Part shown: piece after piece, positions 1 to 7,124 of the stretch
Layout of the letters: every line of letters starts with the position of its first letter
Numbering within the stretch: position 1 is the stretch's first letter
Source of the DNA: Comamonadaceae bacterium
GTDB lineage: Bacteria; Pseudomonadota; Gammaproteobacteria; Burkholderiales; Burkholderiaceae_C
Assembly: GCA_947454585.1 (NCBI GenBank)
Contig: CANGML010000001.1
Coordinates: forward strand, 1-31,061
DNA length: 31,061 bases
Reading direction: 5' to 3'
The notes under the pieces: model-generated
Told to the model about the DNA's origin: nothing
Database searches by the model: none
What the model saw: the letters and a program-made list of their open reading frames with translations, nothing else
Position numbers and translations under genes: made by a program

Positions 1-1
1 C

Positions 2-253
2 CCTGTGGCAGCGAAGGTCGGCATTGAACCGATTCACTTTGCCATGGTGGTGATTTACAACCTCACCTTGGGCATGATCACGCCCCCTGTCGGTGGTTTG
101 TTGTTTGTGACCTCGAATGTGTCACGCGTACCCCTGTCGGACTTGACCCGAGAGTTGACACCGTTCTTGTGGGCACATGGCGTTGTCTTGGTACTCTTGA
201 CCTTCGTGCCCGCTTTGAGCAATTGGTTGCCCCATGCGATGGGGTTTAAATAA
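2..253 (+). CDS. TRAP transporter large permease (DctM family), C-terminal fragment
   Basis: This is the last 83 codons of a gene that begins outside the window; no start is visible and the reading frame is open from the first base. The fragment holds a hydrophobic stretch ending in the conserved LGMITPPVGGLLFV region typical of the large (12-14 helix) membrane subunit of TRAP transporters, then a final membrane helix (about WAHGVVLVLLTFVPAL). TRAP large subunits use an ion gradient to move organic acids delivered by a periplasmic DctP-type protein. The kinase gene follows after 3 bases, so the transporter is very probably co-transcribed with the acid-sugar genes and likely imports their substrate, a tetronate or related sugar acid. 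The substrate is inference from position. Confidence 0.88.
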   Translation, partial: PVAAKVGIEPIHFAMVVIYNLTLGMITPPVGGLLFVTSNVSRVPLSDLTRELTPFLWAHGVVLVLLTFVPALSNWLPHAMGFK

Positions 254-256
254 ATC

Positions 257-1564
257 ATGACCCCTCGTTTGCTACTCGGCTGCATCGCCGATGACTTCAC
301 GGGCGCCACTGATTTGGCCAACAACTTGGTCCGCGCAGGCATGCGTGCGATTCAAACCATTGGTATCCCGACAGAGCCTTTGACGGCTGATGTGGAGGTG
401 GTGGTCATCGCGCTCAAATCTCGCACCATTCCCGTCGCGGATGCGGTGGCTCAGTCGGTGGCCGCCTTGCATTGGTTGCAAGCGCAAGGGGCGCAGCAAA
501 TCTATTTCAAATATTGTTCGACCTTTGACAGTACACGTGAGGGCAATATCGGGCCGGTGACGGAGGCCTTGATGCAAGCGATGGGTACGGACTTCACCAT
601 CGCCACGCCTGCATTTCCTGACAACGGCCGCACCGTGTTCAAAGGCCATTTGTTTGTGGGTGATGTGTTGCTGAACGAATCGGGCATGCAGCACCACCCC
701 CTCACACCTATGACAGATCCGAATTTGGTGCGGGTCATGCAAAGCCAATGTGTATCTGCGGTGGGACTGATTGATTTCAAAACGGTGGCGCAGGGCGAAA
801 CAGCGATTCGGGCACGCATCGAGGCCCTCAAATCTCTGGGTTGCCGCATTGCCGTGGTGGATGCCTTGTCAAACGATGATTTGTTGCGCCTAGGTCCTGC
901 CTTGCGTGACATGCCCTTGTTGACCGCGGGGTCTGGGGTGGCGATTGGATTGCCGGCTAACTTTGGCTTGCAACCCACACCCACCACGAGCGCCTTGCCG
1001 CGTGCGCAAGGCATGCAAGCGGTGATTGCAGGCAGCTGTTCTGCTGCCACACAAAAGCAAGTGGCGCATTTCAAGGCTCAGGGTTTACCGACCTTGGCGC
1101 TTGATCCATCCCGTTTGATGCAAGACGATGCGGCACTGACACGCGCGGTCACAGAAGCCTTGGCGTGGGCCAAGTCGCAGCTGACCCACCCTGCGAATTC
1201 TCAAACGCCGGTGTTGATTTATTCCACGGCTTCACCGGAGACGGTCAAAGCAACCCAAGCGCAATATGGTGTGCAGGTGGTCGGTGATCGAGTGGAACAT
1301 GCATTAGCCAGCATCGCCCAAGGCTTGCGACAGTTGGGCGTGGCCCAACTCATCGTGGCCGGTGGTGAAACCTCGGGCGCTTGCGTGCAAGCCTTGGGCA
1401 TTAGGCAGTTACAAATAGGCATGCAGATTGATCCGGGTGTGCCCTGGTGCTTTGCGCACAGCGATGCGGGGGGCTTGCACATCACCCTGAAGTCGGGGAA
1501 CTTTGGCTCTGAAGATTTCTTCACCAAAGCGTTCCATCAACTCGCGACGGCGGTCCCCCTATGA
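257..1564 (+). CDS. otnK: Four-carbon acid sugar kinase (3-oxo-tetronate kinase, OtnK/DUF1537 family)
   Basis: OtnK phosphorylates 3-oxo-tetronate with ATP to give 3-oxo-tetronate 4-phosphate in the catabolism of threonate and erythronate. The N-terminal substrate domain opens with the family motif ADDFTGATDLANNL (about residues 11-24). The C-terminal nucleotide domain carries the glycine-rich GGETSG loop at 369-374. At 435 residues it has the normal length for DUF1537 kinases. The stop codon overlaps the start of the next gene (ATGA), which indicates translational coupling. The order kinase, class II aldolase, Hyi-type isomerase is the known otn arrangement, which favours OtnK over the D-threonate kinase DtnK, usually paired with a PdxA2-like enzyme that is absent here. 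Confidence 0.88.
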   Translation: MTPRLLLGCIADDFTGATDLANNLVRAGMRAIQTIGIPTEPLTADVEVVVIALKSRTIPVADAVAQSVAALHWLQAQGAQQIYFKYCSTFDSTREGNIGPVTEALMQAMGTDFTIATPAFPDNGRTVFKGHLFVGDVLLNESGMQHHPLTPMTDPNLVRVMQSQCVSAVGLIDFKTVAQGETAIRARIEALKSLGCRIAVVDALSNDDLLRLGPALRDMPLLTAGSGVAIGLPANFGLQPTPTTSALPRAQGMQAVIAGSCSAATQKQVAHFKAQGLPTLALDPSRLMQDDAALTRAVTEALAWAKSQLTHPANSQTPVLIYSTASPETVKATQAQYGVQVVGDRVEHALASIAQGLRQLGVAQLIVAGGETSGACVQALGIRQLQIGMQIDPGVPWCFAHSDAGGLHITLKSGNFGSEDFFTKAFHQLATAVPL

Positions 1565-2229
1565 ACGAAGTACAAGCGCGTGATGACATTTGTCGTGTCG
1601 GCGAAAGCCTGTTTGCGCGCGGCTATGTCCATGCCACCGCAGGCAACATCAGTGTGCGTTTGGAGGATGGTGATTTCTTGATCACGCCCACCGATGCCTG
1701 TTTGGGTTTTCTTGAACCCTCGCGTTTGGCCAAGGTCACCGCCCAAGGGCAACAGGTCAGTGGCGACAAAGCCAGCAAAACACTGGCCCTGCATCGCCGC
1801 ATTTATGCGGCGGCGCGCCAACAAGATGCCCACACCGCCTGTGTGATCCACACGCACAGCACCCATTGCGTGTCATTGACGCTGCAGGGCAACACAAGTG
1901 ACGAATTGCTGCCCCCCATCACGCCTTACTTTGTGATGAAGGTCGGCCATGTCCCTGTCATCCCGTATCACCGCCCCGGAGATCCCGAGGCCGTTTTGTG
2001 GGTCGAAGCCACGATTCAGCGCTACATCGCACAAGGCACACCGATTCGTGCGGTCATGTTGGCGCGCTTAGGCCCCAACGTCTGGCATGACACACCAGGA
2101 TCTGCCATGGCGGTTTTGGAAGAGCTCGAAGAAACAGCGCGCTTGGTCTGCCTGAACCCGACGCCCGCGGCGCATTTAAACCCCCTTCAATTACAAGAAC
2201 TGCGCGATACCTTCGGCGCGCGTTGGTGA
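1561..2229 (+). CDS. otnC: Class II aldolase, OtnC-like, with altered active site
   Basis: OtnC decarboxylates 3-oxo-tetronate 4-phosphate to dihydroxyacetone phosphate and CO2. The 222-residue protein has the class II aldolase fold signatures: the ATAGNIS phosphate loop (25-31), the metal-binding pair HTH at 97-99, and a [15 protein letters not shown] segment plus EELEETA helix resembling E. coli YgbL. Two expected positions differ. The general acid/base Glu of the SKE motif is Thr74 (ASKTLALH), and the third metal His of the usual ANHGP motif is Leu170 ([10 protein letters not shown]). His176 lies nearby and could substitute. The gene overlaps otnK by 4 bases and sits between otnK and otnI, so a role in the same pathway is likely, but the exact chemistry is uncertain. 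Confidence 0.75.
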   Translation: MNEVQARDDICRVGESLFARGYVHATAGNISVRLEDGDFLITPTDACLGFLEPSRLAKVTAQGQQVSGDKASKTLALHRRIYAAARQQDAHTACVIHTHSTHCVSLTLQGNTSDELLPPITPYFVMKVGHVPVIPYHRPGDPEAVLWVEATIQRYIAQGTPIRAVMLARLGPNVWHDTPGSAMAVLEELEETARLVCLNPTPAAHLNPLQLQELRDTFGARW

Positions 2230-2236
2230 GAAACCT

Positions 2237-3073
2237 ATGCCTCAATTTGCAGCGAACTTGACCATGATGTATCCCGAGTTGTCGTTCCTCGATCGGTTCG
2301 AGGCGGCGGCACGTGATGGTTTCAAAGCCGTGGAGTATTTATTCCCCTATGCCTACACGGCTGATGAACTGTCAGCCCGCCTGCACGGCAACGGTTTGCA
2401 GCAAGTCTTGTTCAACGCGCCGCCAGGCGGCACAGATGCTGCCAGCATCGATGCTGCGTGGGCCAACAACACCCGTGGCACGGCCAGCGTGCCAGGGCGT
2501 GAGGCAGAGTTTCGTGCGGGGTTTGGCATGGCCTTGCGTTATGCAGCGGTCTTGAAGTGTCCGCGCATCCACGTCATGGCCGGCTTGCTGGGTGAGGGTC
2601 ACACACGTGAGAGCCATCTGCCCACCTACATCGCTAATTTGACGTGGGCGGCTGAGCAAGCGGCCAAAGAAGGCTTAGATATTCTGATTGAACCCATCAA
2701 CACGCGCGATATCCCCGGCTTCTTTTTGAACCGCCAAGACCATGCCCACGAAGTCATTGGCGCCATTGGCGCATCCAACATCAAGGTGCAGATGGACCTG
2801 TATCACCTGCAAATTGTCGAGGGTGATGTGGCCATGAAGATCCGCAAATATTTGCCCACAGGCCGTGTCGGGCATTTCCAAATTGCTGGCGTGCCCGAGC
2901 GACACGAGCCCGACATGGGCGAGCTCAACTACGGCTATTTGTTCGATGTGATCGATGAGGTCTCTCAAGCCTGCGGTTGGCAGGGCTGGGTCGGTTGCGA
3001 ATACAAACCAAAACTTGGCGGCCAGCCTGATGGCACATCGGCCGGTTTGGGTTGGTTCGCGCCTTATCGTTAA
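2237..3073 (+). CDS. otnI: 2-oxo-tetronate isomerase (hydroxypyruvate isomerase family)
   Basis: OtnI interconverts 2-oxo-tetronate and 3-oxo-tetronate, feeding the kinase. The protein is a single xylose-isomerase-like TIM barrel of 278 residues, the usual length for the Hyi/OtnI family. It starts [14 protein letters not shown], a typical Hyi opening, and keeps the likely metal and catalytic residues Glu152 (IEPIN), Asp187 (MDLYH), His213 (HFQI) and Glu255 (CEYKP). It begins 7 bases after the aldolase stop. Sequence alone cannot exclude hydroxypyruvate isomerase, but the adjacent OtnK-like and OtnC-like genes favour the tetronate role. Confidence 0.85.
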   Translation: MPQFAANLTMMYPELSFLDRFEAAARDGFKAVEYLFPYAYTADELSARLHGNGLQQVLFNAPPGGTDAASIDAAWANNTRGTASVPGREAEFRAGFGMALRYAAVLKCPRIHVMAGLLGEGHTRESHLPTYIANLTWAAEQAAKEGLDILIEPINTRDIPGFFLNRQDHAHEVIGAIGASNIKVQMDLYHLQIVEGDVAMKIRKYLPTGRVGHFQIAGVPERHEPDMGELNYGYLFDVIDEVSQACGWQGWVGCEYKPKLGGQPDGTSAGLGWFAPYR

Positions 3074-3084
3074 CAAGGTCCTGT

Positions 3085-4518
3085 ATGCGACATCACTTCA
3101 TCGATAATCAATGGGTTCCGGGCGTTTCGGGTGCATCCATCGCGGTGATTGACCCCTCCACAGGCGAAACTTTTGACCATCTGGCCAGGGGGAACGCAGA
3201 GGACATTGACAAAGCCGTACACAGCGCACGCCGCAGTTATGAAGGCGCTTGGGGCGCATTGACGGCAGCCGAGCGTGGTCGTTTGTTGATGAAGTTGGCC
3301 TACACGCTGCAAGACCATGCCGAAGAATTGGCCTTGATCGAAGCACAAGACTGTGGCAAACCGCTCAAGCAAGCGCGTACGGATGCGGCGGCTCTGGTGC
3401 GCTACTTTGAGTTTTATGCCGGTGCCGCCGATAAATTATTGGGCCACACCATTCCCTATCAAAGCGGCTATACCGTGATGACCTTGCGTGAGCCGCACGG
3501 CGTGACAGGGCACATCGTGCCTTGGAATTACCCCATGCAAATCTTTGGCCGCAGCGTGGGCGGCGCGTTGGCAGCAGGCAATGCCTGCGTGGTTAAGCCC
3601 TCAGAGGACGCTTGTCTGTCTCTGCTTCGTATTGCAGAGTTGGCGGCTGAGGTGGGTTTCCCCGCCGGGGCCTTGAACATCGTGACAGGCTTTGGCCATG
3701 AGGCCGGTGATGCCTTGGTGCGTCACGCAGGGATCGACCATGTGTCTTTCACTGGCTCGCCGACCGTGGGGCAAATGGTGGTGCGTGCTGCGACCGAGAA
3801 CTACACGCCCGTCACCCTGGAGTTGGGCGGCAAGTCGCCCCAAATCGTCTTTGCTGACGCCGATTTGGACGCCATGGTGCCGGTGGTGGTCAATGCCATT
3901 GTGCAAAACGCGGGGCAGACCTGTTCTGCAGGCAGTCGTTTGTTGGTGCAGCGTTCTGCGTATGAAGCGGTGATCGAACGTGTGGCACAAGCCTTTGGTC
4001 GTTTGCGTGTGGGACCTGCGTCCATGGATTTGGATTGTGGGCCATTGATTCGTCACACCCAATTGCAGCGTGTGCAGGGATTTTTGTCTGAGGTGCAGGC
4101 CGATGGTCTGCGTATCGCGGGGCAGGGCGAGGTGGTGGCCGAGGCCCCTAGCGGCGGCTTTTATCAAGCACCGACCCTGGTGCGCGATGTGCCCTTGCAC
4201 CATCGCCTGGCGCAGCAAGAAGTGTTTGGCCCCGTCATCGCCGCCATGCCCTTTGATGAGGAGGCAGATGCCGTTCAGATGGCGAATGCCACAGACTACG
4301 GTTTGGTGGCCAGCGTGTGGACGCGCGACGGCGGACGTCAAATGCGCATGGCGCGTCAGGTGCGCTCAGGTCAGGTCTTCATCAACAACTATGGCGCCGG
4401 TGGCGGCATTGAGTTGCCTTTCGGCGGTGTCAAAGCCAGTGGCTGGGGGCGCGAGAAAGGCTTTGAAGCCTTGTATGGTTTCACCGTCTTGAAGACCATC
4501 TCTATCAAACACGACTAA
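3085..4518 (+). CDS. NAD(P)-dependent aldehyde dehydrogenase
   Basis: A standard ALDH-superfamily enzyme of 477 residues that oxidises an aldehyde to an acid. The key residues are present: oxyanion Asn148 in PWNYP, general base Glu246 in LELGGKSP, and the nucleophile Cys280 in NAGQTCSAGSR. A conserved EVFGPV segment and the C-terminal PFGGVKASGWGREKG motif follow. I chose the ATG at 3085 rather than the in-frame TTG at 3052, because the TTG lies inside otnI whereas the ATG follows an AAGG element and gives a normal N-terminus (MRHHFIDNQW). It sits in the acid-sugar operon 11 bases after otnI, so it may make the sugar acid from an aldose or remove a short aldehyde. The substrate cannot be read from the sequence. 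Confidence 0.9.
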   Translation: MRHHFIDNQWVPGVSGASIAVIDPSTGETFDHLARGNAEDIDKAVHSARRSYEGAWGALTAAERGRLLMKLAYTLQDHAEELALIEAQDCGKPLKQARTDAAALVRYFEFYAGAADKLLGHTIPYQSGYTVMTLREPHGVTGHIVPWNYPMQIFGRSVGGALAAGNACVVKPSEDACLSLLRIAELAAEVGFPAGALNIVTGFGHEAGDALVRHAGIDHVSFTGSPTVGQMVVRAATENYTPVTLELGGKSPQIVFADADLDAMVPVVVNAIVQNAGQTCSAGSRLLVQRSAYEAVIERVAQAFGRLRVGPASMDLDCGPLIRHTQLQRVQGFLSEVQADGLRIAGQGEVVAEAPSGGFYQAPTLVRDVPLHHRLAQQEVFGPVIAAMPFDEEADAVQMANATDYGLVASVWTRDGGRQMRMARQVRSGQVFINNYGAGGGIELPFGGVKASGWGREKGFEALYGFTVLKTISIKHD

Positions 4519-4535
4519 CGGCGTTGGAGTACCCC

Positions 4536-5417
4536 ATGAAAAAGATCGGCATGATTGGCATTGGCATGATGGGCCATGGCATTGCGAGCAACTTGCTCAA
4601 ACACGGACATCACTTGACCGTGCTAGAGCATCCGGGCAACCAAGCCTTGGACGCCTTGTTAGCGGCGGGCGTTCACACGTGCCGCAGCGCCAAAGCACTG
4701 GCGAGCCAAGTGGAGGTGCTGATTTTGTGCGTCACCGGCTCACCCCAGGTCGAGGCAGTGTTGATGGGTGAGGATGGTGTGCTCCAAGGCATGCGGCCCG
4801 GGACCCTCATCATTGATTGCTCTACCGCTATTCCGACCTCCACAGAAAAGCTCGCTCAGCGGGTGATCGCGCAGGGAGGGCAATTTTTAGACTCGCCCAT
4901 GACGCGCACCCCTAAAGAGGCGGCAGAAGGCCGGCTGAACTTATTGGTGGGCGGCGACCCAGAGTTGTTTGAAACCTGCAAACCCCTGCTGTCGTGCTTT
5001 GCAGAAAATATCGTGCATGCAGGTCCGATTGGGGCAGGCCATCGCATGAAGTTGTTGCACAACTACGTGTCCTTGGGCATGGTCACCCTGTTGGCCGAGG
5101 CGGCTGCCTGCGCGCAAAGGTCCGGTGTGGATGCACAAACCTTTGTCGATGTGCTCGCCATGGGGGGTGGGTGGGGCGCTCCCCTTGAGCGTTTGAAACC
5201 GTATTTGTTAGACGTTGATCACTCAGGCCTTCGTTTCAGCATGGCCAATGCCTTGAAGGACTTGACCTACTACAACGAGATGGCCCAAGACGCCCAAGCG
5301 GACCACACCGTGGCCGCCGCAGTGAAGCGCACCTTGGCGTTGGCCTGTCAAGAAACAGACCCACAAACCTTTTTGCCAGAGATCATTTCCGTCATCGCTC
5401 AGCGCCAAGCGCACTAA
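4536..5417 (+). CDS. NAD(P)-dependent beta-hydroxyacid dehydrogenase (HIBADH family)
   Basis: This 293-residue protein belongs to the 3-hydroxyisobutyrate / tartronate semialdehyde / L-threonate dehydrogenase family. It has the N-terminal Rossmann motif GMIGIGMMGHG (5-15) and the catalytic Lys172 in GAGHRMKLLHN. The substrate loop, normally DAPVSGG, here reads DSPMTRTPKEAAEG (residues 119-132), with Thr-Arg-Thr in place of Ser-Gly-Gly, so it is not a textbook LtnD or GarR. The ATG at 4536 is chosen because GGAG lies 6 bases upstream; the TTG at 4524 has no suitable site. As the last gene of the operon it is the best candidate for the oxidation that feeds OtnI (hydroxyacid to 2-oxo-tetronate), but this is inference. 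Confidence 0.85.
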   Translation: MKKIGMIGIGMMGHGIASNLLKHGHHLTVLEHPGNQALDALLAAGVHTCRSAKALASQVEVLILCVTGSPQVEAVLMGEDGVLQGMRPGTLIIDCSTAIPTSTEKLAQRVIAQGGQFLDSPMTRTPKEAAEGRLNLLVGGDPELFETCKPLLSCFAENIVHAGPIGAGHRMKLLHNYVSLGMVTLLAEAAACAQRSGVDAQTFVDVLAMGGGWGAPLERLKPYLLDVDHSGLRFSMANALKDLTYYNEMAQDAQADHTVAAAVKRTLALACQETDPQTFLPEIISVIAQRQAH

Positions 5418-5418
5418 A

Positions 5419-6213
5419 TCAAGGCGCGACGGTCGCGCCCTCAATGCGGTGCTTCGCCAAGCTTGCGCGGACAAAGCCACTTGACTTCATCTCTGCAATA
5501 AATTGGGCCAATGCCTGCTGCGCCACCGGCGATGCGGTGTGGGGTTGCCCCATGGCTTGGTGGATGACCATGAAATTGCCGGGCAACAAACGCAAGCCAG
5601 CAAATTTTTGAGCGTCAGACTCGAGTTGTTGCTTCACCCCCGCGGCCACATCAAAGGTGCCTGCCACGAACATGGGAACCACGTCGGGCGACGTGGGTGC
5701 CCTGACCAGTTGTGCGGCTTTGAGCTCGCGGGTGAGGAACAAATCATAGGCACTGCCTTGGCCGACTACCACGCGATGCGGGGCCTGATCGACTTGGTCG
5801 TTGTCCGTCAAGGGCGAATCGTTCTTCACCAAGTAGCTGCCTTCGATCAACACATAGGCAGGCGTGAAAGTGATGCCTTTGCCGCGTACGGGATCGATCG
5901 CAAAGAATCCAAGGTCTGCTTGACCTTCTGTGACGAGCGCCACCGATTGACCGGCAGACGTGACCGGCATCAAGGTGAGCGGCAGATTGAATTTGCGGGC
6001 CAGCGCCTGCGCCAAATCCACCGAGACACCCACAGGACTAGCGCTCCCAGCGTCTTGACGCGCCAAGATCGGATTGCCAAGGTTGATGACGGCGCGCAAG
6101 GTGCCTGTGGGGGCCAATTGCTTGGCGATGTCATCCATCGATTGGCCCCAAGAGGACGTGGTGAGCAAGGCCATGCACAGCCCTGCTAATTTGAGTGTCC
6201 ATGTCGTGGTCAT
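5419..6213 (-). CDS. Periplasmic solute-binding protein, family 3 (amino-acid ABC type)
   Basis: The 264-residue protein starts with a Sec signal peptide (positively charged start, hydrophobic core about residues 8-20, possible cleavage after SWG near residue 23). It continues with the bacterial extracellular family 3 pattern: GTLRAVINLGNPIL, VGVSVDLAQALARKF, and GQADLGFFAIDPVRGKGITFTPAYV (about 37-121). Such proteins bind polar amino acids or related small acids. No ABC permease or ATPase lies nearby, so it is an orphan receptor or a sensor. It is the last gene of the minus-strand operon, 6 bases after the metallo-hydrolase gene. The convergent plus-strand gene ends 1 base away from its stop codon. 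Confidence 0.82.
   Translation of the reverse strand: MTTTWTLKLAGLCMALLTTSSWGQSMDDIAKQLAPTGTLRAVINLGNPILARQDAGSASPVGVSVDLAQALARKFNLPLTLMPVTSAGQSVALVTEGQADLGFFAIDPVRGKGITFTPAYVLIEGSYLVKNDSPLTDNDQVDQAPHRVVVGQGSAYDLFLTRELKAAQLVRAPTSPDVVPMFVAGTFDVAAGVKQQLESDAQKFAGLRLLPGNFMVIHQAMGQPHTASPVAQQALAQFIAEMKSSGFVRASLAKHRIEGATVAP
5423..5439. terminator. 17-base perfect palindrome at a convergent gene junction, possible terminator
   Basis: GGCGCGACGGTCGCGCC consists of two 8-base arms around one central base and lies inside the last codons of the solute-binding protein gene, next to the abutting stop codons of the two convergent genes. The transcript could form a GC-rich stem of 6-7 pairs. On the minus strand it is followed by a moderately T-rich stretch (TTGATTTAG); on the plus strand there is no T tract. 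It may terminate minus-strand transcripts, but a protein-binding role or coding coincidence is possible. Confidence 0.35.
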
Positions 6214-6219
6214 GAAAAC

Positions 6220-7071
6220 TTAAAACGCCAGCGTCTGTCCTTCAGTCATAGGCACCACTTTTGTTTTGCTGCCTTTCATGGCGTTTTGAAACTCTTCCAA
6301 AGTGCCTTTGGCCAGTGGGTTGGAGTTGTAGTGCATGGGGATCACCATCTTGGGTTTGATCCATTCACGGGTGGCAAACGCGGCATCGTCGGGGTCCATG
6401 GTGAAGTTGCCACCAATCGGCATCAACACCAGATCAGGCTTGTAGCGCTCGCTGATGAACTTCATGTCACCAAACAGGCCGGTGTCGCCCATATGCCAAA
6501 TTTTGAAACCATTCTCTAACTCAATGATGTAACCCACGGCTTCGCCGGCGGGGTGAGACTCGAGTTTTTCAGTGGCAGGGTTCTTCCAAACCAGGAGCGA
6601 CGAGTGCTCTGCTTGCACCGCCGTGACCTTGATGCCTGGCAGGGGTTTGACATGGCCGGTCTTGTTGAAGCGATGCGTCAACTCAGCAGGCAACACACCC
6701 AGCGTGACCAAGGGGGTGATCATGTCGGCAGGGCCGTACAAGACGGTTTTGTGAAGCTTCGCCAACGCGGGGGCGTCCCCGATGTGGTCAACGTGCGCGT
6801 GGGTCACCAGCAACAAATCGACTTTGCCCAAGGCCGCGATGTCTGACTTGTAAACGGCTGGTGTTTTAGGGCCACCGGTGATCCAAGGGTCGATCACGAT
6901 GGTTTTTCCGCCAGGTGTTGTGATCCGATAGCCGGCTTGCCCCAGCCACAAGAGTTCTGTTTTGGCCTCACCGACTTTGGGGGCTTGCTGTGCCACGCTG
7001 GGGTTGATGCTGACGGCCGTGAAGCCCAAGACGAGACAGGCGTTCAAGCCGATTGTCTGTAACCATTTCAT
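6220..7071 (-). CDS. Exported metallo-beta-lactamase-fold hydrolase (UPF0173-like)
   Basis: A metal-dependent hydrolase of 283 residues. The MBL zinc signature HAHVDHIGD is at 91-99, an AEHSS segment and a GDTG motif follow, and there is a late HYN histidine; the layout resembles UPF0173 (YtkL-like) enzymes. Unlike cytosolic UPF0173 members it has a signal peptide: MKWLQTIGLN start, hydrophobic core to about residue 25, probable cleavage after SVA near 27. The ATG at 7071 is preferred over the longer in-frame start at 7125 because AAGGAG lies 8 bases upstream. It follows the molybdenum hydroxylase gene by 53 bases on the same strand. Possible roles include opening a lactone, lactam or ester made by the hydroxylase, which is speculation. 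Confidence 0.85.
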   Translation of the reverse strand: MKWLQTIGLNACLVLGFTAVSINPSVAQQAPKVGEAKTELLWLGQAGYRITTPGGKTIVIDPWITGGPKTPAVYKSDIAALGKVDLLLVTHAHVDHIGDAPALAKLHKTVLYGPADMITPLVTLGVLPAELTHRFNKTGHVKPLPGIKVTAVQAEHSSLLVWKNPATEKLESHPAGEAVGYIIELENGFKIWHMGDTGLFGDMKFISERYKPDLVLMPIGGNFTMDPDDAAFATREWIKPKMVIPMHYNSNPLAKGTLEEFQNAMKGSKTKVVPMTEGQTLAF

Positions 7072-7124
7072 AGTGTTGCTCCTTTGCGTTGGGATGTATC
7101 GGACGAGATATTGCGGTATCGACA

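Noticed and set aside
272..1074. Long antisense open frames opposite the kinase gene
   Set aside because: They lie inside a clear kinase gene, have no recognisable motifs, and their existence follows from the GC-rich codon pattern of the real gene. Similar shadow frames opposite most other genes were left out for the same reason.
3601..4341. A 246-codon antisense frame within the aldehyde dehydrogenase gene
   Set aside because: It is low-complexity in composition (rich in His, Gln and Arg), lacks a ribosome site and overlaps conserved ALDH motifs on the other strand.
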